This document shows, piece after piece, positions 17,036 to 25,347 of a DNA stretch of 46,649 nt. Source of the DNA: Microbacterium sp. (GTDB taxonomy: Bacteria; Actinomycetota; Actinomycetes; Actinomycetales; Microbacteriaceae); contig JAEKKN010000045.1 in NCBI GenBank assembly GCA_019510305.1, positions 1 through 46,649 of the forward strand. Direction: 5' to 3'. Positions within the stretch are counted from its first letter, which is position 1; the number at the start of each line of letters is the position of its first letter. The position numbers were made by a program, and so were the translations under genes. Below the pieces are notes generated by a model that was not told the DNA's origin, ran no database searches, and saw only the letters and a list, made by a program, of their open reading frames with translations.

Positions 17036-18121
17036 ATGATCGCCCTCACCGAAGCCGCGACGCTGCATCCGCTCGTGCTCCCCGCACGGGCGGATGCGGC
17101 GGACGCCGGCGACCTGCTCGACTACGCCCGGGTCCGCAACGCCTCGCTGCTTGAGACGACCGGACGGGACGACGAGCACCTCGAGCCTGACGCCCTGCTT
17201 GCGCTGCTGCGATCGGACGCCGACTTGGAGCGTCGGCAGTGGTCCGTCGTGGAGGACGGCGAGACGATCGGCGTCGCGGTGCTCAATGTCGTCGCCGACG
17301 GCGGCGGACGGACCGCGTACGTCACCATCAACCTTCTGCAGCGCACGTGGGGCCGCGGACTCGGCACAGTCGTTCTCGCACAGATCGAGAAGACCGCGAA
17401 GGAGGCCGGGGTCCGCAAGCTGCTGCTGTGGACCGAGCACACCGATCGCGGCGAGGTCCGCCTCGACTCCCCCACGGGCTTCGGGTCGGTTCCGCGCGAC
17501 CACCATGCCCGGTTCCTGCTTCGGCACGGGTTCGCGCTCGAGCAGGTGGAGCGCGTGAGCGTCCTCGAGCTGTCGGAGGAGAGCACGCGCCGCGTCACGG
17601 CGCTGCGCGACGCCGCCGCGAGGATGGCCGACGGCTACCGCGTCGTGCAGTGGACGCTGCCGACGCCGCCTGCCCACGTCGACGGCTACGCACGCATGAA
17701 GCAGCGTATGTCGACCGACGTCCCCGACGCCGAGCTCGACATGCCGGAGGAGAACTGGGACGCCGAGCGCGTCGCGCGTCACGATGCGCGTCACCTCGAC
17801 CGCGGCAACACCGTGCTCGTGACCGCCGCGCAGCATGTCGCAACCGGCGAGCTGTGCGCCTTCAACGAGCTGGCGATCGGCCGTCGCGCGGATGAGACTA
17901 CGCATCAGGAGGACACCCTCGTGCTTTCCTCGCATCGGGGCCACCGTCTCGGTCTGCTCGTCAAGACAGCCGGTCTGCTCTCGTGGCGGACTCAGCATCC
18001 GCTGAGCCCTCAGGTCATCACGTTCAACGCCGAGGAGAACCGCCCGATGCTGAACATCAACGAAGCCATCGGCTTCGTCCCCGTCGCCTACGAAGGAGCA
18101 TGGAGGAAGGATCTGCCGTGA
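17036..18121 (+). CDS. GNAT-family N-acetyltransferase, two-domain
   Basis: A 361-residue protein with two GNAT folds. The N-terminal domain (about 20-170) has a strand IGVAVLNVVADGG and the acetyl-CoA loop QRTWGRGLGTVVLAQIE. The C-terminal domain (about 210-361) has ELCAFNELAIG, HRGHRLGLLVKTAGLL as its acetyl-CoA loop, and NAEENRPMLNINEAIGFVPV, a GNAT C-terminal signature. The substrate is unknown. MshD (mycothiol synthase) is another tandem-GNAT protein, but nothing here ties it to mycothiol. It overlaps its paralogue downstream by 4 nt (GTGA), so the two are coupled. Confidence 0.85.
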   Translation: MIALTEAATLHPLVLPARADAADAGDLLDYARVRNASLLETTGRDDEHLEPDALLALLRSDADLERRQWSVVEDGETIGVAVLNVVADGGGRTAYVTINLLQRTWGRGLGTVVLAQIEKTAKEAGVRKLLLWTEHTDRGEVRLDSPTGFGSVPRDHHARFLLRHGFALEQVERVSVLELSEESTRRVTALRDAAARMADGYRVVQWTLPTPPAHVDGYARMKQRMSTDVPDAELDMPEENWDAERVARHDARHLDRGNTVLVTAAQHVATGELCAFNELAIGRRADETTHQEDTLVLSSHRGHRLGLLVKTAGLLSWRTQHPLSPQVITFNAEENRPMLNINEAIGFVPVAYEGAWRKDLP

Positions 18122-19188
18122 ACATCTCGATCACTGCGCTGCGTGTGCCGTCGTCTCTCGGCGCCGACGACGCCGCGGACTTCCGGCTTCTGGGAGATCT
18201 GGGCAGGCAGGTCTGCGACGAGCAGGTCGGCCTCCCCGACCTGTCGCCGTCGGCTGCTGAGATGCTCTCGGAGTGGCAGGACCCCACCGACAGCCTGCAT
18301 CTCGGCTACGTCGCTCGCATCGACGACGCCGTCGTCGGCATGGTGACGCTGGCCTTCGCCCAGGAGGAGGGCGCGCAGACCGCGGAGTTCGACATCCTCG
18401 TGCCGGAGGCGAACGCGGGCCGCGGCGTCGAGCAGGCGCTTCTCGCTCGCGCAGAGGAGGACGCGGTGGCGAGGGGCCGCAGCATCCTGCAGACCTGGAC
18501 GTTGCATCGACCGGACGAGCGCGACCGGATGCTGGTTCCGGCCACCGGTTGGGGGCGGATCCCGGCCACGCCGCTCGCCGACGTCATCGCGGATGCCGGA
18601 TACACGCTGGAACAGGTCGAGCGCAACAGCGAGTACGACCTGCGGTCGGACGGCACGGAGGTGCGGCGGATGCTGGCGGAGGCATCGGCGTTCGCCGGTC
18701 CGGACTACCGCGTGCGGGAGTGGACCATGCCCACTCCGCCCGAACTGCGCGACGGATACGCGGCCGTCCTCGCACGCCTGTCGACCGATGCCCCCAGCGG
18801 TGACATGGACTTCGTCGCCGAGCAGTACGACGCCGACCGCGTGGTTCGCCGGGAGGCGACGCTCACCGCGGCAGGTCAACTCGTCTCGGTGACCGCCGTC
18901 GAGCACGTGCCGACGGGCGAACTCGTGGCCTACAACGAGCTGCTGGTCGCCGCGGACCGCACGGGAGTCACGCATCAGTTCGGAACGCTGGTCGCCGCGC
19001 ATCACCGAGGGCATCGGCTGGGCACGATCGTCAAGTGCGCGAACCTGCTGCGGTGGCGCGAACTGGTGCCGACGTCTCCCATCGTGTCGACGTTCAACGC
19101 CGAGGAGAACCGGCCGATGCTCGACATCAACGAGGCGATCGGGTTCGTACCGGTGTCCTACGCCGGGGCGTGGCAGAAGCGGCTCTGA
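18118..19188 (+). CDS. GNAT-family N-acetyltransferase, two-domain paralogue
   Basis: A 356-residue paralogue of the preceding gene, from a GTG start inside the GTGA overlap; GGAGGAAGG (18102-18110) is the ribosome site. The C-terminal domain is well kept (HRGHRLGTIVKCANLL and NAEENRPMLDINEAIGFVPV), and both proteins share a T-G-x-G-x-x-P segment followed by LEQVER at the end of domain one. In this copy the first domain's acetyl-CoA loop is weaker (NAGRGVEQALLARAEE), so that half may be structural. The pair looks like a local duplication whose products may work together, perhaps as a heterodimer. The function is unknown. Confidence 0.85.
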   Translation: MNISITALRVPSSLGADDAADFRLLGDLGRQVCDEQVGLPDLSPSAAEMLSEWQDPTDSLHLGYVARIDDAVVGMVTLAFAQEEGAQTAEFDILVPEANAGRGVEQALLARAEEDAVARGRSILQTWTLHRPDERDRMLVPATGWGRIPATPLADVIADAGYTLEQVERNSEYDLRSDGTEVRRMLAEASAFAGPDYRVREWTMPTPPELRDGYAAVLARLSTDAPSGDMDFVAEQYDADRVVRREATLTAAGQLVSVTAVEHVPTGELVAYNELLVAADRTGVTHQFGTLVAAHHRGHRLGTIVKCANLLRWRELVPTSPIVSTFNAEENRPMLDINEAIGFVPVSYAGAWQKRL

Positions 19189-19264
19189 CACATCATCCCT
19201 CCGATGTAGCCGGATCACTCCACGGGCCGACGATCCGAGGAGCGTGTGCGGCGAGGCTGGAAGC

Positions 19265-19960
19265 ATGAACAGTCCCGTCCTCGTCGCACACGCTCTGACG
19301 AAGTCCTACGGCGCCACTCGCGCGCTCGCCGGTGTCGACCTCTCGATCTCGCGAGGCGAATCCGTCGCGATCATGGGCGCCTCCGGATCCGGCAAGACCA
19401 CACTGCTGCACGTTCTGGCAGGCATCATCACGCCGGACACCGGGTCGGTGACCTTCCATCCCGCGGCCGGCGGGGCGATCGAGCTGACCGGCATGAGCGA
19501 GTCGGCAAGATCCCGTCTGCGACGCGAGCGACTCGGCTTCGTCTTCCAGCAGGGGCTTCTCATCCCTGAACTGACAGCGGTCGAGAACGTCGCGCTGGCT
19601 TCGATGATCAACGGCGTGAAGAGGGCGGATGCCGTTCAGCATGCCGCTTCCTGGCTCGGCGCCCTCGGTCTCACCGGCATGGAGGATCGCCGCATCGGCG
19701 AGCTCTCGGGCGGCCAGGCGCAGCGGGTCGCGATCGCTCGCGCCCAGGCCACGGGCGCCGAGCTCGTGTTCGCCGACGAACCGACCGGCGCCCTCGACTC
19801 GCAGACCTCGCGGGAGGTGATGGACGCACTGCTGTGGTCGACCACCGGTCAAGGCCGGACGCTCGTGGTCGTCACGCATGACCCGGACGTGGCTGCGCGC
19901 TGCACGCGGACCATCGCGGTGCGCGACGGACTCGTCGTCTCCACGGCGGTGGACGCATGA
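19265..19960 (+). CDS. ABC transporter ATP-binding protein (MacB/LolD-type)
   Basis: Nucleotide-binding subunit of 231 residues. It has Walker A GASGSGKTT, a Q-loop (VFQQGLLIPEL), the signature LSGGQAQRVAIARA, Walker B LVFADEP with the TGALDS D-loop typical of the MacB/LolD/FtsE branch, and the switch His in VVVTHDPDVA. The ATG at 19265 is preferred; an in-frame ATG 21 nt upstream would add seven residues. It overlaps the permease gene by 4 nt, so both subunits form one transporter. The role may be export or extraction of lipophilic or antimicrobial compounds; the substrate is not evident. Confidence 0.92.
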   Translation: MNSPVLVAHALTKSYGATRALAGVDLSISRGESVAIMGASGSGKTTLLHVLAGIITPDTGSVTFHPAAGGAIELTGMSESARSRLRRERLGFVFQQGLLIPELTAVENVALASMINGVKRADAVQHAASWLGALGLTGMEDRRIGELSGGQAQRVAIARAQATGAELVFADEPTGALDSQTSREVMDALLWSTTGQGRTLVVVTHDPDVAARCTRTIAVRDGLVVSTAVDA

Positions 19961-21279
19961 ACGCCCGCGTCCTCGCGATGCTGCTGCGCCCCTCGCCCGG
20001 GCAAGGCGGCCTCATAGCGCTGCCCCTCATCGCCTTCGGCGTCGTGACGACGCTCGTGCTCACGGTGATCGGTGGCGCACAGAGCTTCTGGGGCTGGCAC
20101 GACGACTACGCTCCGATCTACCAGGCTCTGGCCGCGATCGCGCTCGCCCTGCTCCTCGTCCCGCTCATGAGCCTGGGGGGCGCAGCCGCACGGCTCGCCG
20201 CGCGCCGTCGCGACGAGCGACTCTCGACGCTGCGGCTGCTCGGGGTGACGCCGCTCGGCGTCGCCGTCGCCACCGTCGCCGAGTCGGTGCTGCTCGCTGC
20301 GGCCGGCGCGACAGCCGGCGTCGCCGGGTACCTGCAGGTGAGCCCGCTCATCGGGCTCATCCCGTTCCGCGGTGCGGCTCTCGGTTGGCAGGCTGTGCTC
20401 CTGTCTCCCGTCCACATCGTCGCCGTCGTCGGCGGTGTCGTCGTCCTCGCTGCGCTCAGCGCCGCCGTCGGCCTGCGCCGGGTCGTCATCTCCCCTCTCG
20501 GGGTGCGCATGCGCACCACCGCCACCGGTGCTCATCGGATCCGCTTCGTCGTCGGAGCAGGCCTCGTCGCCTTCGCAGTCGTCCTCGCCAAGATCGTGCC
20601 GCAGATCGCGGGAATGGTGACGACGATCGTCGTGATCGCCCTTCTCTTCGCCGCGGGGCTCGCGGTGCTCAACCTCGTGGGTCCCTGGGCGCTGAAGGTG
20701 AGCGCCCGCGGGTGGCTGAGACGTGCTCGGGTTCCTGAGCGGCTGCTCGCTGCGCGCATGGTCCTCGACGACCCCAAGGCTGCATGGCGGCAGGTGGGCG
20801 GCATCTCGATGGCGAGCTTCATGGCGGTCTTCGCAGGAACCGGTGTCTCGCTCATCGGCGTGATGAGCTCGGAAGGTGCGGAAGCGACAGATCTCGCCCT
20901 CGCTCGCGACATGCGCACAGGGCTGATCATCACGCTCGTGGCCTCGTTCCTGATGGTCGCCGCTTCCGTCGGCGTCAATCAGGCCTCGGCGATCCTCGAC
21001 GCCCGCGAACTGCACCGGAGTCTGCACCACCTCGGAGTTCCGCAGCAGACGGTCGACAAAGCCCGCACCCGTGCCATCATGGCGCCGCTGCTGCTCACAT
21101 CGATCGGCTCGGCGCTGTGCGCCGGCATCCTGGTCTTCCCGCTTCTGGGCATCGCCCTGATCGTCGCACCCCTGTCGCTGCTCACGATCGTGCTCGTCGT
21201 CGCCGTCGGGATCGCGGTCGTCTGGGTGAGCACGCGCGCGACCAGACCTGTGCTGTCCCGCTCGTTCCGCGTGGCGTGA
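19957..21279 (+). CDS. FtsX-like ABC transporter permease
   Basis: Membrane subunit of 440 residues with about ten predicted helices: two near the N-terminus, two in 100-172, two in 185-240, and four in the C-terminal half. Cytosolic segments such as ARRRDERLSTLRLLGVTP and DARELHRSLHHLGVP are the FtsX-type coupling regions that precede helices in both halves. No large extracellular domain is present, so it is closer to small two-FtsX-unit permeases than to MacB. It starts within the ATGA overlap with its ATPase. Confidence 0.85.
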   Translation: MNARVLAMLLRPSPGQGGLIALPLIAFGVVTTLVLTVIGGAQSFWGWHDDYAPIYQALAAIALALLLVPLMSLGGAAARLAARRRDERLSTLRLLGVTPLGVAVATVAESVLLAAAGATAGVAGYLQVSPLIGLIPFRGAALGWQAVLLSPVHIVAVVGGVVVLAALSAAVGLRRVVISPLGVRMRTTATGAHRIRFVVGAGLVAFAVVLAKIVPQIAGMVTTIVVIALLFAAGLAVLNLVGPWALKVSARGWLRRARVPERLLAARMVLDDPKAAWRQVGGISMASFMAVFAGTGVSLIGVMSSEGAEATDLALARDMRTGLIITLVASFLMVAASVGVNQASAILDARELHRSLHHLGVPQQTVDKARTRAIMAPLLLTSIGSALCAGILVFPLLGIALIVAPLSLLTIVLVVAVGIAVVWVSTRATRPVLSRSFRVA

Positions 21280-21290
21280 ACCGACCCTGT

Positions 21291-21296
21291 TAGTCT
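21291..21296 (+). promoter_or_regulatory. Candidate -10 element of the DyP peroxidase gene
   Basis: TAGTCT lies 23 nt before the ATG. The short leader contains AGGAGG (21310-21315), a perfect ribosome site 4 nt from the start codon. Confidence 0.5.
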
Positions 21297-21319
21297 GCTC
21301 GCGACGACGAGGAGGCCAG

Positions 21320-22258
21320 ATGTCAGAACGCCGGGTGCCGATAGCGCCGCAGCAGGTGGACGCACCATTGACACGCAGTGCGATCTTCTTGGTCCTCACC
21401 GTGGACGAGACGCGATTCGACGACGTCCGCGCCACCGTCGCCGGTATCGAGGACATCGTCAAGTCCGTCGGTTTCCGCGATCTGGATGCGCGACTGTCGT
21501 GCACCGTGGGCGTCGGCAGCCGCATCTGGAGGGGTCTGACCGGTCACCCGCTGCCAGCGGAGCTGCATTCGTTCCCCGAAGTCAGCGGTGGCGCGCATAC
21601 TGCGGTCTCCACCCCGGGCGATCTTCTTTTCCACATCCGCGCGGAACGCCCCGACCTCTGTTTCGAGCTCGAGAGGCTGATCCTCGAGCAGCTCGGCACA
21701 GCGGTGACGGTGGATGACGAGGTCTCCGGCTTCCGGTACTTCGATGCCCGGGACCTTCTCGGATTCGTCGACGGATCCGCGAATCCGGTGGGGCCCGACC
21801 TCCCCGAGGCGACTCTGGTCGGGGCCGAGGACTCGGCGTTCGCCGGCGGCAGCTACGTCGTCGTCCAGAAGTACCTGCACGATCTGGACGCATGGCAGTC
21901 GCTCACCACTGAGCAACAGGAGGCGGTGATCGGCCGGCGCAAGGCCGACAACATCGAGCTCGATGATGCCGCTGTCGGCACGCAACAGGCGCACAAGACG
22001 CTCGCCACCATCACCGACGAGTCGGGCGAACACGACATCCTGCGCGACAACATGCCCTTCGGGCGCCCGGGAGCCGGAGAATTCGGCACCTACTTCATCG
22101 GATACTCACGCAGACTGTGGGTGATCGAACGGATGCTGCAGCGCATGTTCATCGGTGATCCGCCCGGGCTGCACGACCGGATACTGGACTTCTCCGTCGC
22201 ACACACGGGCACCACGTTCTTCGCGCCGTCGGCGACGTTCCTCTCGTCGCTCGCCTGA
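21320..22258 (+). CDS. DyP-type heme peroxidase
   Basis: A 312-residue dye-decolorizing peroxidase, most like class B (DypB). The distal GFVDGSANP motif is at residues 148-156 with catalytic Asp151; the proximal heme ligand is His225 in QQAHKTL; the distal Arg242 and Asn244 lie in ILRDNMPFG. These enzymes use peroxide to oxidise dyes, phenolics or heme. No encapsulin gene is adjacent, and the C-terminus (ATFLSSLA) lacks the usual encapsulin targeting tail, so it is probably free in the cytosol. No Tat signal is present. The frame stays open for 34 codons after the stop. Confidence 0.94.
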   Translation: MSERRVPIAPQQVDAPLTRSAIFLVLTVDETRFDDVRATVAGIEDIVKSVGFRDLDARLSCTVGVGSRIWRGLTGHPLPAELHSFPEVSGGAHTAVSTPGDLLFHIRAERPDLCFELERLILEQLGTAVTVDDEVSGFRYFDARDLLGFVDGSANPVGPDLPEATLVGAEDSAFAGGSYVVVQKYLHDLDAWQSLTTEQQEAVIGRRKADNIELDDAAVGTQQAHKTLATITDESGEHDILRDNMPFGRPGAGEFGTYFIGYSRRLWVIERMLQRMFIGDPPGLHDRILDFSVAHTGTTFFAPSATFLSSLA

Positions 22259-22378
22259 GAGGATGTCCGCGAGGAGCTGTCCGCATTCACGTTCGCACGG
22301 CAGAGGTCGAAGCTCGCGGGTACGATCCGCGGATCGTACTTCGTCATCAAGGGCGAGCACTGACCGCACCGGCTCCTC
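22259..22378. other. Intergenic DNA after dyp with a perfect 20-bp palindrome
   Basis: GTACGATCCG (22320-22329) is followed directly by its exact complement to 22339. As RNA it would fold as an 8-bp stem with a CGCG tetraloop, so it may be a terminator for the DyP gene; as DNA it could be an operator. The DyP frame continues open after its TGA to a TGA at about 22361-22363, but I see no start codon or ribosome site that would make this a gene. Confidence 0.5.
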
Positions 22379-22819
22379 TCAGTCGTCGACGCGCTTCGGC
22401 GGCAACGATCCGTACGCCTCATCTGTCACGGGCTCCAGCCACTCGTTGTGCACCTCTTCACCCGGGGTGATGAACGCGATGTGCGAGAACCAGGAATCCG
22501 CCTTCGCGCCGTGCCAGTGCTTCGTGCCGGCCGGCACACGGATCACCGTTCCGGGTTCCATGCTGACCGGGTCCTCGCCCTCGGCCTGAAACCACCCCGA
22601 TCCCGCCGTGCACATCAGGATCTGGTCGCCTCCTCCGTGCGCACCGTGGTGGATGTGCCAACTGTTCCGGCAGCCGGGTTCGAAGGTGACGTTGCTCACC
22701 GGCACGCTCCCTGCTGCGAGCGGTGCCAGGTAGCTCTGGCCCATGAAGTACTGCGCGAGGGCATCGTTCGGCTCGCCGAGCGGAAACATCTGGGCGAATT
22801 CGTTGCTGCGCATGGTCAT
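22379..22819 (-). CDS. Cupin-domain protein
   Basis: A 146-residue single-domain cupin. Motif 1 is seen in TFEPGCRNSWHIHHGAHGGG (metal-ligand His pair and Glu-like position) and motif 2 in PGTVIRVPAGTKHWHGA. The extra His/Gly run resembles small cupins that often accompany carboxymuconolactone decarboxylase-like genes; one lies divergently here. It may be a metal-dependent isomerase, dioxygenase or sugar-binding protein. The ATG at 22819 sits 6 nt after a TAGCGT -10 box, so the message is probably leaderless; an ATG two codons in is an alternative. Confidence 0.88.
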   Translation of the reverse strand: MTMRSNEFAQMFPLGEPNDALAQYFMGQSYLAPLAAGSVPVSNVTFEPGCRNSWHIHHGAHGGGDQILMCTAGSGWFQAEGEDPVSMEPGTVIRVPAGTKHWHGAKADSWFSHIAFITPGEEVHNEWLEPVTDEAYGSLPPKRVDD

Positions 22820-22825
22820 GCGTCG

Positions 22826-22870
22826 ACGCTACGCCTCCACCCCCGAGTTCGTACCAGTCCCTGGCAGTAC
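22826..22870. promoter_or_regulatory. Cupin promoter and adjacent imperfect palindrome
   Basis: On the minus strand TAGCGT (22826-22831) ends 6 nt before the cupin ATG. At 22851-22870 lies a symmetric 20-mer with GTAC at both ends and CCAG-TCC-CTGG at its centre, covering the expected -35 region. It is a candidate operator for the divergent cupin/decarboxylase pair; the regulator is not in this window. Confidence 0.4.
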
Positions 22871-22958
22871 ACCCCTGGAGAGAGCCTCCCACGATGGGCA
22901 CGAGCGGAGTTGGATGGAAGACGGGCGCATGCCGCACATGCGCCGGACAGGAGCAGAC

Positions 22959-23297
22959 ATGAGCACGGAAGAGCAGAGCACCGGTTGGTCTGGCGGGAAG
23001 CACGCCTTCGGCGACTTCGCGCCAGGGATGGTCCACTACACCGACAGGGTGCTCTTCGACGAGGTGTGGGAGCGGGATGGGCTCACCAAGCGCGACCGCA
23101 GCCTGATCACGGTGGCGGCCCTCACCGCTATGGGCAAGATGGAGCAGCTGCAGTTCCATCTCGCGCATGCGCGTCGCAACGGAGTCACCGATGAGCAGCT
23201 CAAGGAGGCACTGCTCCATCTCGCCTTCTATGCGGGGTGGCCCAACGGCATGGGAGCGACGAGCGTGCTGAAAAGCATCGTCGAGCAGGAGGGCTGA
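22959..23297 (+). CDS. Carboxymuconolactone decarboxylase-family protein
   Basis: A 112-residue all-helical protein of the CMD fold. The core reads DRSLITVAALTAMGKMEQLQ, then FHLAHARRNGVT and EALLHLAFYAGWP, typical of the family. The CxxC redox motif of AhpD-like members is absent, so a peroxidase role is unlikely and a lactone decarboxylase-like or unknown role is more probable. The ATG at 22959 has AGGAG (22949-22953) 5 nt upstream. It is divergent from a cupin gene, a pairing seen in many bacteria. Confidence 0.88.
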   Translation: MSTEEQSTGWSGGKHAFGDFAPGMVHYTDRVLFDEVWERDGLTKRDRSLITVAALTAMGKMEQLQFHLAHARRNGVTDEQLKEALLHLAFYAGWPNGMGATSVLKSIVEQEG

Positions 23298-23383
23298 CGG
23301 CTCGGAGCACACGCTCTTCCGCAGCCGGTCGTCTTCTGTCACGATGGTCGCCATCAGGGGGACGACTCGACGAGGAGTTCAGC

Positions 23384-23764
23384 ATGCCCAGAGAGATCAT
23401 CGCCACACCGGATGCTCCGAGCTCACCTCTCTACAGCCAGGCTGTGCGAGCGGGAAACCACGTGTACATCTCGGGAACCGTCGGCATCGACGTGAAGACG
23501 GGGGCCCTAGCCGGTGACACCATTCAGGTGCAGACGCGCCAGGCGCTCGCGAACTGCGAGGCGATTCTGAACGCCGGCGGGTCGGGGATGGACGACCTCG
23601 TTGAGATCGGGGTTCTGCTTGCCCGGGCGGAGGACTTCGTGGGGTTCAACGAGGAGTACGCCCGATGGTTCGCATCGGATCCTCCGGCTCGATACGTCGC
23701 GAAGCTCGGCGTCGACCTGCCCGGCATCCTGATCTCGATCCGCGCCATCGCTGTCACAGCGTGA
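23384..23764 (+). CDS. RidA-family (YjgF/UK114) protein
   Basis: A 126-residue member of the Rid superfamily, which deaminates reactive enamine/imine intermediates of amino-acid metabolism. Typical features are the start PDAPSSPLYSQAVRAGNHVY, the GxVGID segment, QTRQALANCEAIL, and the C-terminal PARYVAKLGVDLPG with the conserved substrate-binding Arg before the V-x-LP motif. GAGGAG (23372-23377) is a good ribosome site. It is convergent with mutM. Whether it is RidA itself or another Rid subgroup cannot be settled here. Confidence 0.85.
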   Translation: MPREIIATPDAPSSPLYSQAVRAGNHVYISGTVGIDVKTGALAGDTIQVQTRQALANCEAILNAGGSGMDDLVEIGVLLARAEDFVGFNEEYARWFASDPPARYVAKLGVDLPGILISIRAIAVTA

Positions 23765-23791
23765 TGCGCTCGATCCGACCGCGCGTCAGGC

Positions 23792-24655
23792 TCAGCCTCG
23801 TCTCTGACAGCGCGGGCAGTAATGCGATGAGCGGTTCATGAACGCGGCGCGGACGATGGGTCGTCCGCATCGGCTGCACGGCTCCCCCTCACGCCCGTAG
23901 GCATTCAGCGAGTGCGCGAAATAGCCGGCCTGCCCGTTGACGTTGACGTACTGGGCGTCGAAGCTGGTGCCGCCCTCAGCGAGCGCCTTGGCGAGGACGG
24001 CGCGGATCTCGGCGAGCAGCCGGCGCACGGCCTGCGTCGACAGGGCCGACGCGGGAGTCTCGGGGTGGATGCGCGCCGCCCACAGCGACTCGTCGGCATA
24101 GATGTTGCCGACGCCGCTGATCACGCCCTGATCGAGCAGCACACGCTTGATGGCGCTCCCCCGCTTCGCCAGGTCAGCGCGGAAAGCGGCGTCGTCGAAG
24201 GCGGGATCGATCGGGTCGCGGGCGATGTGGACCACCTGGGACGGGACCTGCGACGGTCCGTCGGCCACTAGGTGGTCGACGGCGAGGGATCCGAAGGTGC
24301 GCTGGTCGGAGAACACCACAGCGAGTTCGCCGTGAGCGGGATGCTCGAGATGGATGCGGATCCGCTCGTGACGTTCTGCCGCGGCATCCGGCGCACGCAG
24401 CAGCATCTGTCCGCTCATCCCGAGGTGAGCGATGAGCGCATCCGACCCGCCTTCGAGAGGAAGCCAGAGGAACTTCCCCCGGCGCGCGGCGCCGACGATG
24501 GTGCGATTCTCGAGGCGCGAGACGAAGTCTGCGGCCCCGAGCGGATGCCGGGTCAGAGCGCGTTCATCGAACACGCTCACTGCGGTGATCAGCGACCCGA
24601 CGGCGGCGGGGGCGAGCCCGGCTCGGACGACTTCGACCTCAGGAAGCTCAGGCAC
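23792..24655 (-). CDS. mutM: Formamidopyrimidine-DNA glycosylase MutM (Fpg)
   Basis: Bifunctional base-excision enzyme that removes 8-oxoguanine and formamidopyrimidines and nicks the strand. The 287-residue protein starts MPELPEVEVVRAGL, in which Pro2 is the catalytic nucleophile and Glu3 the general acid. The RRGKFLWLPL segment carries the conserved Lys, and the C-terminal zinc finger is intact (CSRCGRPI and HYCPRCQR). It overlaps rnc by 8 nt at its start. Here it is separated from smc, its usual downstream neighbour, by about 7.5 kb. Confidence 0.97.
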   Translation of the reverse strand: MPELPEVEVVRAGLAPAAVGSLITAVSVFDERALTRHPLGAADFVSRLENRTIVGAARRGKFLWLPLEGGSDALIAHLGMSGQMLLRAPDAAAERHERIRIHLEHPAHGELAVVFSDQRTFGSLAVDHLVADGPSQVPSQVVHIARDPIDPAFDDAAFRADLAKRGSAIKRVLLDQGVISGVGNIYADESLWAARIHPETPASALSTQAVRRLLAEIRAVLAKALAEGGTSFDAQYVNVNGQAGYFAHSLNAYGREGEPCSRCGRPIVRAAFMNRSSHYCPRCQRRG

Positions 24656-25340
24656 GCGCGTTGAGCACGCGCCAGGCGTTCAGCGCAGCCGCCATCTCGG
24701 CGGTCTTCTTGCTGGTGCCGTTCCCCGTCATCGTGACGTCGCCCACGGTCACGGTCGCGATGAACCGGCGATCGTGATCGGGACCGCTCGCCTCGACCGC
24801 ATACTGCGGAGGCGTCGCACCGGCGCGGGCTGCGAGCTCCTGCAGGCTGGTCTTCGGGTCCATCGCCGCGCCGTATCGCTCAGGGTCGGCGAGCAGAGGC
24901 TTGGTCAGCCGCAGCACCAGGTCGGTCGCCGCCTCGGGGCCGGCCGACATGTAGGTCGCGCCGATGACGGCTTCCATCGTGTCGGCGAGGATCGAGTCCT
25001 TGTCTCGACCGCCCGTCTGCTCCTCACCACGCCCCAGCAGGAGATGGCTGCCGAGGCCGATGCCCCTCGCGACCTCCGCCAGCGCCACCGTCGACACGAC
25101 GCTCGCGCGTCTCTTCGCCAGCGACCCCTCATCGAGTTCGGGGTGCGTCGTGAACAGCATGACCGTCACCGCCTGCCCCAGCACCGAATCGCCGAGGAAC
25201 TCGAGGCGCTCGTTGTGCGGGATGCCACCGTGCTCGTACGCGTACGAGCGATGGGTGAGTGCCAACTCCAGAAGCTCCGCGTCGATATCGACACGGAGCT
25301 TCTGCGAGAGATCCTCTTCGCCGGTTGTGACGTCAGTCAC
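24648..25340 (-). CDS. rnc: Ribonuclease III
   Basis: Double-strand-specific endonuclease that processes rRNA precursors and structured mRNAs. The 230-residue protein has the RNase III domain with the signature NERLEFLGDSVLG (about 41-53), the second acidic cluster ADTMEAVIGATY (Asp and Glu metal ligands), and a C-terminal double-stranded RNA-binding domain (about 160-228) ending GTSKKTAEMAAALNAW. It lies 7 nt downstream of rpmF and overlaps mutM by 8 nt. Confidence 0.97.
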   Translation of the reverse strand: MTDVTTGEEDLSQKLRVDIDAELLELALTHRSYAYEHGGIPHNERLEFLGDSVLGQAVTVMLFTTHPELDEGSLAKRRASVVSTVALAEVARGIGLGSHLLLGRGEEQTGGRDKDSILADTMEAVIGATYMSAGPEAATDLVLRLTKPLLADPERYGAAMDPKTSLQELAARAGATPPQYAVEASGPDHDRRFIATVTVGDVTMTGNGTSKKTAEMAAALNAWRVLNARA

Positions 25341-25347
25341 GAGCGAT

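Noticed and set aside
21320..22363. DyP peroxidase as encapsulin cargo
   Set aside because: No encapsulin gene is adjacent and neither the protein end nor the in-frame extension shows the usual targeting tail.
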